Below are positions 32,294 to 43,388 of a DNA stretch of 64,000 bases, piece after piece. Each line of letters opens with the position of its first letter. The first letter of the stretch is position 1. A program made the position numbers and the translations under genes. The notes beneath the pieces were generated by a model. The model saw only the letters and a list, made by a program, of their open reading frames with translations. It searched no databases and was not told the DNA's origin. Origin of the DNA: Clonostachys chloroleuca (Eukaryota > Ascomycota > Sordariomycetes > Hypocreales > Bionectriaceae); assembly GCA_037952775.1 (NCBI GenBank), contig JBANAY010000003.1, positions 28,024,001 to 28,088,000 on the forward strand, read 5' to 3'.

Positions 32294-34539
32294 ATGCGAT
32301 GCATTTATTGCCTAGGTCTTGATATTCAAAAACTGATTGATTATGCCGAGGTTGAATTCTCGGGATGGTACGTCCCCAAGAGTTCCTTCTATCAGCACTA
32401 TCCCTCGATTCACGAGCTGGAAAAATCAGCTGATGGAGGTTGCGACCTTTGTGCACTTATGATATACGCCTTCAAAAATTCTAGATCAGATGATCACCGG
32501 TATTATGTTAGAGAGGATAATGATCTTCTTAGTGCCATCAAAGACTGGGTAGAAACTTCCTCTATCCGGATTTCTATCCAGGCGAGCCATATTTACGTTG
32601 CCAAGCCATTTGAGGAGGCTCAAATGCTGGACCTGCTCCAGATCTCAGCTGGGGAGTACAAGGAAACAAGTTCAGACCCCGATGAGAGCTCTCTCCAAGA
32701 ACCGCCGACAGTGTTCCTGCAGTTGTTGACACCTCTAGGTAAGTATCGATCCGTCGTGCTTGACACCTACTTGTATTATTTTATCAGCTGCTGACATCCT
32801 ATATAACAGATCGCCCACTGAAACTCGGACGATACGATATTGGGCGCTTCAAAACAGATGTAGACCTTGGCTCGGACTCCAATGTCGCTATAGCCAAGAA
32901 ATGGATCGATACGTGCTCAAATCATCATCAAGGCTGCCCTTCACCAGACCCCACAAGCTTCCCAACACGTGTTGTTGATGTAGGAACAATCGACGGCGCG
33001 AACTGCAGCCTGTTGACTCCAAAAACTGGCTTCATTTCGCGATATGTAGCACTGAGCCATTGCTGGGGTGGCCCTATTAAGAATGTCCTACTCAAGAAGA
33101 CACTTTCTGAGTTCCAGACCTGCATACGTTGGGATGATCTCGAGGCAAATTTTCAAGATGCTGTCATAATTACCCGAAGGCTTGGGCTCAGGTACCTTTG
33201 GATTGATTCTTTGTGCATTGTCCAAGATGACATCGATGATTGGGCTGCGGAGTCTACAAAAATGGCTGACCTTTATCGCAACGCCTTTGTGACGATATCA
33301 GCAATGTCATCACCTGTCAGCAACCATGGCATCTTTCAGACTCCCTTAGAGGTAGAAAACCCAACCCCAGCAGCTGTTGATATTTGCCTATCGAGCGACA
33401 ATCAGACCACTGTTTCAGTCGCAGCGTTCAGTCAAGGAGACAGATCCAAGGTTGAAGATCTTCGTTGGCTCTATCTGTACTCACCACTATGCATGCGCGG
33501 CTGGTGTTTGCAGGAGTCCGTGTTATCTCCGAGAATCCTACACTATGGTGTCTCTCAAATCTACTGGAAATGTTGCCGTGGCTTTCAATCTGCAGATGGT
33601 GCCCTCCCGGGCAATTTGTTCCCCGAAAATGAGTTCTATCCGGCGCTGTCTTCTGTTTTGTACTCAGATCTTGCAAGGGACGGTGACTCATCAGCTATAG
33701 TTCCCCTCAACAAGAGAGTGCTCATGGATGAGTTTTACGAATTGGTCAACCAATACACGAAAAGAAAGCTATCGTACTGGGCCGACAAGTTGCCAGCTTT
33801 CTCTGGGCTTGCCCAGAAGATGCACACTGCCATTGGTGGGAAGTACCTCGCCGGCATTTGGAGTAAAGATATCCGGAGAGGCCTCTCATGGCAAAAAGAA
33901 ATGTCATGGGCGAGACATGCGTCAACATACCAGGCCCCATCATGGTCATGGGCCACTACCAACGACCTAGTCAATTTTGATAATCCTGATTCTTTCGAGG
34001 ATAAGGAAAACCTTATTCTTGTAGAGTCGGACGTCCAGTTGGTCAATGACAATAACCCATACGGCGCTGTGAGGTCTGGCTATATCATTGTCCGTGGCCT
34101 CACAATGGAGCTTTGGCGTACTCAGGGGACGATCAGCCAGACAGAGCTTGAATCAACGGCAGACTTTGGGTCCGCCCAATGGGATGAGCCAATGTTCGAA
34201 GGAGAATATCATGGGCTGACAATGAGACATATATGTGAAGTGGTAGATGCTGAGACGGGGGAGCAGTCATGTTTTTTGGAGGGGATTGAAGCTGGATATC
34301 GTGACTTGCTCGAGGCAACAGTACCAAGGCTGGAGGATATTGAGCCAAAGGGCTATACTGTTCTTTTAGTGAGCAAGGCTAGCCCCACGGAAGAAGATCA
34401 AAGAGAAGGGGGGCATTGCATCATACTCGAAAGACAGACGGAGGAGGATGTATATCGAAGGGTAGGATTGCTGTCTTTGTTTCCATACCCTCTTACACGA
34501 TTTAAAGGTTGGAAGACCGAGACTCTGAAACTCATATGA
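32294..34539 (+). CDS. Heterokaryon-incompatibility (HET) domain protein
   Basis: Two exons, 32294-32738 and 32810-34539, with a 71-bp intron (GTAAGT...ACAG); 724 residues. The N-terminus has paired Cys (MRCIYC, then GGCDLCALMI) as in many HET proteins. The HET core shows its three motifs in order: YVALSHCWGG, then FQDAVIITRRLGLRYLWIDSLCIVQDD followed by DWAAESTKMADLYRNAFVTISA, and RGWCLQESVLSPRILHYG. The remainder is the usual variable C-terminal region. HET proteins trigger growth arrest or cell death when genetically different hyphae fuse, usually with a partner encoded elsewhere. No NACHT, NLR or prion-type motif was seen, so the trigger is unknown. Confidence 0.9.
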
Positions 34540-34620
34540 TCGTCTTCAAAACCGTTTATTCTACCCAAAATTCCTGTCTATATCTAATCATCGGTGTTTC
34601 TCTATGATTTGTTTAATTTA

Positions 34621-35990
34621 TTAGATCCTAGACTTCAGTACGAGACCGGTCTTGCATAAACGCGCGCCAGCAACGGCAACGGCTCCCAGCAACGTCACCA
34701 AGCCCCCCAAACCTGAGCCCAGAGATGGCTCCCACCCGTTTGGTCAACAATTGCGCCCGCTGTAGGAGGCCCAGCCATAACCGCAAAGGCAGACAAAAGA
34801 TACACAATGCCGGATCTCGCACCCATTTTCGTCGGATCGTCCGTGAGACTTGCAAGCGCCCCAATAAAGACGCATTGAGCAGCAGCAGCAGCGATACCGA
34901 AGAAGACGGAGAACACGTACATGCCTAAGCGATCATGCACCCCAATCCAGGCAAAGATCATGCCGCTGAGAACCAGCATGGACACAATGTAGGTGTTGAT
35001 AGGCCCCACGAACTTGTTGGATATGAGGCCAGCGATGGGTCTTGCCGGAATTCCAACCGCGTTGGTGATGAGGAGTAGCTGCACAGATGATGTTGTATCA
35101 AAGCCGATAAGGTTTCGAGCATAGCTATTAATCTTTTCCATGAATTAGAAACGGCATATGTTGGAGGTCAAATGAGGTTTGTCACTTACATAGAAATATC
35201 CGTAATACAGTGCCCAGAAGAACAGGAACGTTCCAACTGAGAACAGAAAGTAGGTAGGCTCCTTGAACGCATTCCACTCAAACAGAGCACCCGACTTCCG
35301 TCCTGCTAACCGCGGGCGCAGGATGATGCATTCGGTCCCCGCCACAAGAAGAGCAACGAATCCGTGACATCTCACCGCCCAGGCGAAGCCAATCTTTGGA
35401 GTCACATATTGCACAATTGCAGGGAACACCACGCTTCCAAACCCGCTCCCCGTTGCCGCCAGGGCCAGTGCGAACGGCCGTTTCTGGAAGAAGTAGGAAC
35501 TAATAACGCTCACGCACGGCATGAAAAGCAGGCCTTGGCCTAGCCCGGCACAAACTCCCTGAGCGAGAAAGATTTGCCAATACTCAGTTGCCAAACTCGT
35601 CATGAAGATCCCGAGAAGGGAGAGGACGGTGCCGACGCACACAGCCGTCCTGGCGTATCCAGCGTCCGCTAGTCTCCCAGCTATGGCGCACAGAAGAAAG
35701 GTGAGGAATGTTTGGATGCTGCCTATCCAACTGATTTGCGAAGAAGGTAGGCCGAGGGCTTCTTGGTAATAGAGTTGGTAGACCCCGAACGTAGCTGGGT
35801 TTCCCCAAGCCATACAATTTCCTAGAGCACCGGCAAGAACCTGGGACCAAGCTAAGAGCCCGGACTCCAGAGGTTCTATTTTATCACCTTGGTTTGATGA
35901 CTGGGAGGATCCCGGCGTGACCCCTTCCTCTTCGGAGAAATCATTGATGTCTGTTACTTTGATGTCCGGTTCCAACTTGGTATGGGACAT
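34621..35990 (-). CDS. MFS monocarboxylate-transporter-like permease, frame broken before the last membrane segment
   Basis: Exons 35990-35190 and 35132-34695, with a 57-bp intron (35133-35189, GTAAGT...AAAG). The N-terminal tail is acidic (about 40 residues), then LLAWSQVLAGALGNCMAWG starts the first membrane segment. LPSSQISWIGSIQTFL and GRLADAGYARTAVCVG are typical of fungal MCT-like (Mch) permeases that move carboxylates or riboflavin-like substrates. The frame as given stops at 34695 after SHLWAQVWGAW, one membrane segment short. The -1 frame continues GGLVTLLGAVAVAGARLCK to a stop at 34621-34623, which is the missing last segment. The break sits in a run of six C (34703-34708); one more C would restore it. 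The substrate is unknown. An M20 peptidase lies about 0.8 kb upstream on the same strand. Confidence 0.8.
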
Positions 35991-36599
35991 GATCGCAGCT
36001 GTCGGTCTTAAGTACGAGTAGAAGACAAAAATGCACTTGAGTATACCAAACTGACCTCTAAGTCCTACTTCATATATTATGGAATCTCATCTTTTATATT
36101 GACAGGATCTGGAGAACTCCGGACCGAAAAGTAGTCAATAATGTGGAGATATTTCCGCCTTGTGTTGACATTGGATTCAAGACCGCCTTTTGCAAACAAA
36201 CTTGTGGAGAGAATTTAGTCACACAGGGAAAAGGTCAACATCTTTAAGTAGAAAACAAAATTTATGACACATATATTTAAAAAATGAAAGAAAAAATTGA
36301 TCGTTGCTGATGTAGGGCGCCCCGAAGACGGTGTGTTCATTGAAGCCTTGAGCCGATTTTGGACTCCTTGAGGCGCCTTTAATTATTGAAATCGGATGAT
36401 ATTATCGAATTGAATTATCAATTTTGTACACATCAATCTCGCTGTTGGCCCTGCAATGGCTAACCATTTCTTACGGTAGATTGCAGTGTGATATTTATAG
36501 AGTTTTCCTTCTGAACAGCTGCAGCCTTGGGCCAACAAAGCTTACTTTTTAAACTTTCTTATTCATTGTTTTGAAATGTTTGACCTGGGATCTTCATTG

Positions 36600-36634
<35 letters not shown>

Positions 36635-36789
36635 GTATTCAAATTCTCTCATCCGCAGTTTGATCCCATGGTGCTGGAGATACATTGATGAAGGCATGAC
36701 CTTGTTGGCCGCTATACTGGCAACCAGTTACTATCGGATAGCGCAACTTCACTTCCAAGAATAATCTATTAAGTTCTCCCCTTCGGCCT
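35991..36789. other. Intergenic with a 29-T run
   Basis: AT-rich promoter side of the MFS gene and 3' side of the peptidase. It holds T29 at 36601-36629. Short arms GGCGCC/GGGCGCC near 36316 and 36373 may pair but no role is evident. Confidence 0.5.
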
Positions 36790-38044
36790 TTACCTGTCAA
36801 GAGCATTGAGAACGAGCTTCTTGTAGGATTCAACAGCTTCCTCTAGAGCACCCACAGTGACATTCTCATTCACAGAGTGGGCGACAAAAATAGTTCCTGG
36901 ACCGTAGAGATATTTCTCGAATTTACGGTCCAATTCAAGTTTCGGAATGTCCGTACCATACTTCATTACATCCGTCTCGAAACCTGTATTCGTAAATCTG
37001 TTATTAGCAACATCCTGGCTTCGCAGACACCTTTCACTTACCCTCAACATCGCAATTTGTCTCGACAGGACCATAGCCCTGGTTGCAACTGAGGAGGAGA
37101 TTTTCGAGATCGACCTCATCCAAAATACCCTGTATTTTTTCTTTGACGACTGTTGCACCCTCCGATTGAGGGCCTACCGCGACACGAACTCCAAAGCCAG
37201 CGAGCGCGTGATCCGCAATCACATTGTTCACAGCAATACCCTCCAACTGCCCGACATTCACCGTTGTGTTACCAAAGAGAATGCTGCTACCTAGATCTGC
37301 CTCGAGGATTTTGTCGAGCGCTTTAATGAGAATAGCGGTGGCTGACCGGCCAAGCTCTGGATATCCACTGTGACCCGCCACTCCGTATGCATTCAGTGTG
37401 CATGTCATGCCTCCCTTGTGGCCGCATGCGAGTTTTCCCTCTGTAGGTTCACCGAAGATGATGGCATTGAATGACGGAGTGTTTTCTGTCCAGTATTGGC
37501 CAAGAGCTTTGATCCCCTCCCCTCCCACCTCTTCGCCGACCACAAACGCGAGCCCGACGTCTTTAGGGGAGACTTCCCCGGCCTCGACAAGCTCAGTTAA
37601 CGCGATAACCATGGCTGCTAGGCTGGCTTTGGCATCTACGCTACCTCGACCGCTGATCTGAGTATCTCCGGTGATCTCACCCTCCTCGATTGAGTAACCG
37701 ATGTGCGGTGGAACAGTATCGAAGTGGGTGTTCAACAGCACCTTAGCTCCAAGGGTGTCACTACCCTTGGCTCCAGCGAGAATGTTAAAACGCGTGGCAT
37801 TATCGGGTGTGTTGGATCTCGGATCCACGGGTATATCTTTGACAGCCCATCCTTTGTCTGAGAGGTAGTTGTGTAGATACTTACCCGCCGCTTCCTCAAG
37901 CCCAGAGTTTGACGAGATCTCGACAAGCTCTCGATGCAGATCTAGAAGGTCTTGACGGTAGCTTGGAGCTGTGGAGTTCCGGGTGGATAATGCAGAGACA
38001 AGCAACACCTCGGCGAGTACACAAAAAGATCTTGAAGGTAGCAT
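36790..38044 (-). CDS. M20-family metallopeptidase (acetylornithine deacetylase/carboxypeptidase G2 type), secreted or vacuolar
   Basis: Two exons, 38044-37042 and 36983-36790, with a 58-bp intron (36984-37041); 398 residues. The frame extends upstream to 38161, but the ATG at 38044 is preferred because it starts a signal-like N-terminus (PSRSFCVLAEVLLVSALS). Zinc ligands and catalytic residues are in place: H107 and D109 in NTHFDTVP, D137 in GRGSVDAKAS, E171/E172 in VVGEEVGGEG, and FGEPTEG. KGGMTCTLNAYGVAGHSGYP is the dimerisation-domain entry with its His. The family hydrolyses N-acyl amino acids or small peptides with one or two Zn ions. The exact substrate is not evident. The neighbouring carboxylate-type permease could take up the product, but that is only proximity. 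Confidence 0.85.
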
Positions 38045-39071
38045 TTTGCAGTAACAGAAGGGCCGTTGATTACGCCCAGGATGCGGAATAGTCACGCTTA
38101 ACAACCAACCTAAAATTGTGAGACTGTGATTGAGAGGTGTTATCACAACCTTAATATGCATAAATGAACTGAAAGGCAGAATTTATCCACCTTATTACGC
38201 CATCCTCTTAGAACCTGTCGACGTTGCATTGTAACATGATAAGACAAGGTCTTCGTTTCTTGGCAATCACACAACCCCGAAGAAAATGCCTAAATGGCAG
38301 GTCGTATCAGAATATGCCTGTAAGCCCCTCCGTAGTACCGCTAGCACCTTTAGCTTTTCCCACTGGAGCCTTTGATACAAAGAAAAATTATGTTCAAAGG
38401 TTGCGAACATGTCAGGCAATATGCGAGCATTTATTGATTCCTTTGTAGTCGCGGCTAGGGGCGGTTCAAGCCGGAGCTTTACTCGCTACGAAAACATCGA
38501 CAACTTGACAGGAGTTTCGTGACCCCTAAGCAGAATATGGGGGTTTCCCACCTTTTGTTTTGATTGTGCCCTGTCAGATACCATTGGCAATGGCCGCTTC
38601 TAACGCGGAGATGGAGATTTGGAGATTATTTTATCCTCAAGAAAAGAAGGGGAGGTCATTCCAGCATGGCTCTATCATATTGTACACTCCGTTGAGTAGT
38701 GGTGGGAAAGACGAATAAGTATAGTCAATTTCAAGTAGGTATATTTTTCTATGGTTTTGTTATAGAGCAAAATATCGAATAGCAAACCATGGACGAGCAA
38801 ATTCAATTGCTATAGAACTAGACCCTTGGGCTGGGACGCTTTCTTTGTTTCCAAAGTTTTTCGCCGGCAGTAAAACGATAGTAATAGGAAGAGCGTATTG
38901 AGTTAGCATACAGACAAGACAGTAGGTGGCCGTACAAAATATAGAAAGGAGTAGACGGTTTCTGCCTTGTGTAGTGGGATATAGTCATCGGCACTGTCGT
39001 GTACTCTCGCTAGTTGGCTTTTCAGCTTGTTTGTTAAAAGGGCTTTTACTAATTCACAGATTTGCAGAAAG
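38045..39071. other. Divergent intergenic region
   Basis: Between the minus-strand peptidase and a plus-strand gene of unknown function. Only short frames; no conserved element recognised. Confidence 0.45.
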
Positions 39072-40360
39072 ATGTGGCGTTTAATACCACTCATCGCGAT
39101 GTGCCAGTGGATCCTTGCTTTGTTTATTTTTCAGATGAGCGCACCAACATACCTTTGTTGCTGTCCATTTATTGAGGTTTTAGAACATGATGGACAAAAA
39201 GGGCATTTTATAATGACTAACTACGAGCAATGGCCAACATACAATCTTCGATTCCTTAGCTATATAAATCCATGGCTCTTCCCAAATGCCATGTTATTGG
39301 TCCACGTACTCCATACGTACTTACCCATCTGCTATACGATGAACTTTGCTCATAGACTCGCACTTTCCACTCTTCTGGATCGCCTTGGCGATCTGATAGA
39401 GCTCATACACTGGAGCGGACTCGCCAAATTCATGAACGTCTCTGTCCCACTCACCGAGATAAAAGCTCTATTGTATAGTAATTACTCTATGATATTTGGA
39501 GAGCATATGTGGGACAAGGCCACAGAATTGGTCCAGAAATGCCACCAATCCGTCTTCCTCTTAGCCAAGCAAGAACATTATTATCCTCAGCGCCGTGGGT
39601 TCAGGTCCCTTGCCAAGCTCATCGTAGAGATCGAAGGGCAGCTCAACACATGTATTGATGTTCTGAAAGTCATCGCAATCGCGGCCGTACAGTGAGTTTT
39701 CCTCCTCATTGTCTTTCCAGTTACAGACTCAAGACAGCGTTACTAACGACTAGCAGGGACCTCGGCGAAGCTGATAAAAGGGCAAATGGTTTGGCATACG
39801 CATTGTCAAATGAAGAAGGCCCCCCACCCATCAATTCTGTAACAACTTACGATCCTACCATCCAATCTCTAGCAACTGTCCAGAAGATCCGGCAGGACGC
39901 GAGAAAGCTGTCGGTGTACATATGCCGCTCTTTGTCGGACGTCCTGGATGCAGCCGCTCGTCTTGACGATCCCGATGGCTGCCCTAGAGGATTAGAGGAT
40001 CACAAGTCCATGGAGGAAGACGAAGACCGCAGTCAGCTCGCAAAACGCTGGTTTCCAAAGGAGTACCGAGAAGGAGAGCCGGCATATATTGATAAGCCAT
40101 TCGGAGCCTTGGAGTGCAGAATTGTTGAGATGGCGCATAGACTCGAACGGCTAGACACAAACCTATTCCTATTCCTGCCGGTGGCCACACTACTGATCAG
40201 GTCGAAGCTGTTCCTGCCGAGAGTTCCGATCCCTCTCAGGATGAAGTCTGTGAATTACATGACATTTAGTGGCTTTGTTTACTGGTCTTGCGGTCTGCCA
40301 GGATATCCGACGGCATACGTTTGGGCTGAGACGGGGAAATACGGGGTGCGTTTAGACTGA
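39072..40360 (+). CDS. Membrane protein of unknown function
   Basis: Two exons, 39072-39691 and 39757-40360, with a 65-bp intron (GTGAGT; branch TACTAAC; CAG); 407 residues. The frame is open upstream to 39027, but only with TTG as first codon, so the ATG at 39072 is used. Hydrophobic segments are at about 3-25 (PLIAMCQWILALFIFQM), 75-95 (LFPNAMLLVHVLHTYLPICY) and near 360 (LFLFLPVATLLI). The middle is helical and charged (LIVEIEGQLNTCIDVLKVIAIAAVQDLGEADKRANG). I recognise no domain. The classic branch point and the phase-preserving join make the gene model credible even without a family. Confidence 0.6.
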
Positions 40361-40826
40361 TCAGAGTGTCATCTGTATTGTCAGTCTTAGCCTAGGGTCG
40401 GATTAATCAAAGATTGGATTGGGTATGGTTGAACACCAGCAACAGCGTATGCTTACACCGATTACTGCTTTTTCGTGCAACTTAAGTAATGCAACCTAAG
40501 AACTAAAAGAGGGTATGAACCATACATTCGTTGAAGCTTTCTTGACCAATTTGTCATACGCTGCTGTTGCCAGATTGTAAGAATTGACTTAGCGAATTAA
40601 TGCGATAGTCTCTACACCTGTTTATATACCGCTGCCGCGGTCTCGGGATATATTACACAGGTGAAAGTAAGGTATTTTGTTTACTGGTCACATGTTTGGG
40701 TATAAGCGAACCCGCATTTGAAGTTGAGTGACACTTATTACGCCAAAGACTGTGAGATAATACATTTCAGGCAGGCATACAATAACATTATATTACTAGG
40801 CAGGACCACAAGTAGCCAAAGATACA
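40361..40826. other. Intergenic between convergent genes
   Basis: 3' sides of the membrane-protein gene (plus) and the MHYT gene (minus); nothing else seen. Confidence 0.5.
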
Positions 40827-43388
40827 CTAGCTCTTCCACTCTGAGCCCTCCAATGCGTCCCGAAGTAGTTGGTCGATATACGTGTCATAGCCGCGATAGC
40901 CTCCTGAAGGCGTGGGCGTGGCTACTCTGTCGCGGTCATTGGCCTGTAGCTCGATGTCCGAGTTCTCTTCAACAGGGGCGTCTAGCTCGCGTACATTGAC
41001 ATGCTGCTTCTTAGAATGCCTGCTGCCAAGCCTCGGTGAATGGTAGAGATCTGCGGTCGAACCAGACCGGGTGGAGGAGAGGGTCGATGGTCGACCGATA
41101 GATTTGCCTTCTATGCCTTCTTCCTCATCCCATGAGCTTATGCAGCTTTGCTTTCTCATTTGGGAGTATTTGTCGTCATCGTGATGGTCTCGAGAATGCT
41201 GGGGTTTGATGATAGACTCAAACTCAGTGTCGACACCGTGGATGAACGAGAGTTGTCCCTCCGGTGACTTAATTAATTGGTATACGTTGAAAAGACTCAA
41301 AGGAATGTATTCGTAGTCTGTGTTGCTGGCAACGGACTGGGTTGAAGCCACAATTCGAAACGTCAGCATTGTGCTGGAGGATGAAAACCCGGATGATCCC
41401 CGCTTAGGCAGGTCAACTACTCCAGGCACAAGCACAGCGTCGTCGAAAGGAGGATCATGAAGTAGTTGTTGGAGACTTTTAAGGCTCGTTCTGAAAAGCT
41501 CAAGAAATTCAGTCTCTCTCTCGGTTGGCATGTTGATGTTCTCAAGAGTTTCGGAAATAGCCGCTACGGTCATTCCATGGAATTCCTGCAAGATTGCCAT
41601 ATGCGATGATTCTAGCTTAGGAAGCGGAAGACTGACTGAGGGGAGTGAGTATCGTCCAAGTCTCTTAACATAGACATCGAATCCCGAGGTGTTAGGTCGG
41701 ACGCCGAAGAAACCCATCTGGACGCCGGTGGTTCTCTCCTGGTGGTCGGCGTATTGGGCCATCTGACGCAACTTGGCTCTGAATCCCATCGACTTGATTT
41801 GCATATTGGATGCAATGATGTCGCTTACATGATCAATCTCAGCAAAACGGTAGCCGGCCATGGTAAGTTGTGTGTATTCACGCTCACTTTGGACGTGATG
41901 GACGAGAAACATGAGAGATCCCTGGCCAGACTGCAGGTGCAAGGTAGCGTACTTCTCATACAGGTTCTGAAAGTTGGCCCTGGAGGAATCGGTGGAACGA
42001 CGGGCAGTGCCGGTGACCAAGATCTCGTCCCACAAGACTCCAGCAGATGAATAGTCCTGTCGAAGACGATCGGCAAGTCGTACAGAGGCAAGGCAGAACT
42101 GGCCTCGGATTAAAAGGCCTTGATCGTAAGTTGCGGGGGATTTCTCGGTCTGTTTGTGAGTATTTTGGGCGATGTGCCTCTTCATGCCGTTGATGAGACC
42201 AGAAAGACCAGACAGGTTCCTGGTTGCCTGGAACATCCAGAGGAAGTAAGGGTGGGCGATAGTAAAAGGCTGTTGGTCCTCCTATTTTCAAATTAGAGAC
42301 GGCTTTTGTTTTTCGAAAGAATGCACGACTACTTACCACTTGCATAAAGGAATCGGTGATGGTAGTGCTGGGAAGAAGGCCATCACTATCAACCAGGATT
42401 CTACCTTCCTTGTCAAATACGGCAGCACCTAGTGAGATTTTCTGTGCTTTTTGGGCCGTCTGGTTCATCTTCCTCGTAGAATAAATCACTAGCCCAGCAA
42501 TGGTCAAACAAGCGGCAATCGCCTAGAAGAACCGGTTAGCTTTCCATCAGAGTGTGAGATACCAGGGAGAGCAGGGAGTACAAACCAAACAGATGATGAC
42601 GATGATGATAATCGTTGAATTTTGCACATGATCACTAGCCCCTGCCTGGATAGACACAAGAGTATACTCGGTTCCAAGAGCAGCACACCAGTGCATGCCA
42701 GACACGGCGCCAGCTAGCAGCAGGGCGGACAAGAGTCGCTTCCACCAAGCGTTGGCCCACATTGAGCGAAAGATGAAGAAGATGGAGAGGGCGACGGTAC
42801 TCGCAGTCAGAGCAACCAATACAGCACCGACGACATAGCCTATTTTGTAGGTGCAGATGTAGTTCTCGATCGAGGCATTGCCGAGATAATGCATGCCACA
42901 GACAGCAGAACCGCAAAGGAAGCCACCGAGCGAGATGCGAACCCAGGAGATGCTATTGCCGATAGCGATGAAGGTGAGGAGCAACACGAGAATAGGGACA
43001 AAGAAGGAAATGACTGTAAAGAGCGTAGAGTAGGCGATTTGGATCTCAGGCTCGTTATCCCCCAGTACAATGGCTCTGTTGCCGACAAAGTGCATCGACC
43101 AGATGGAGACGCCTCCCATTGTCACAGCAGCGCTGGCGAGAATTACACTGATTGATGCAAGAATCACGGTTAGCGAACACAGCTCCGATGCGTATCCGAT
43201 ATCGATGGAATGAAGACCGTCACTGACTTGTTAAAGAGACCCTTGAGCCCGGTGCGGCGGTTGATCAGTTCCAGTGTCGACCCCGCGCCGATGAGACTGA
43301 CAATGTAGCTGAGTACAACGAAACCAGCGTTGAACTGCTGATGGACCATTTGGCCCTCATACTTGTGAAGCAGCTCATCCGGCGACAT
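40827..43388 (-). CDS. MHYT-domain integral membrane signalling protein
   Basis: Four exons: 43388-43228, 43147-42586, 42522-42337 and 42281-40827; introns of 80 (GTCAGT), 63 (GTTTGT) and 55 bp (GTAAGT) all keep phase; 787 residues. The start MSPDELLHKYEGQ leads into seven membrane segments. They carry three MHYT-type repeats, seen as WSMHFVGN, CGMHYLGN and SGMHWCAA, which in bacterial relatives are thought to bind metal and sense gases. After the last segment (LTIAGLVIYSTRK) comes a long cytosolic part with KISLGAAVFDKEGRILVDSDG, a PAS/sensor-like start conserved in the fungal MHYT proteins, then a region without a known domain and a Ser-rich, acidic tail. It is probably a plasma or internal membrane sensor; its ligand and output are unknown. 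Confidence 0.85.

Noticed and set aside
32038..32322. Plus-strand frame overlapping the HET gene start
   Set aside because: It overlaps the HET first exon in another frame and has no domain; the HET start MRCIYC fits the family better.
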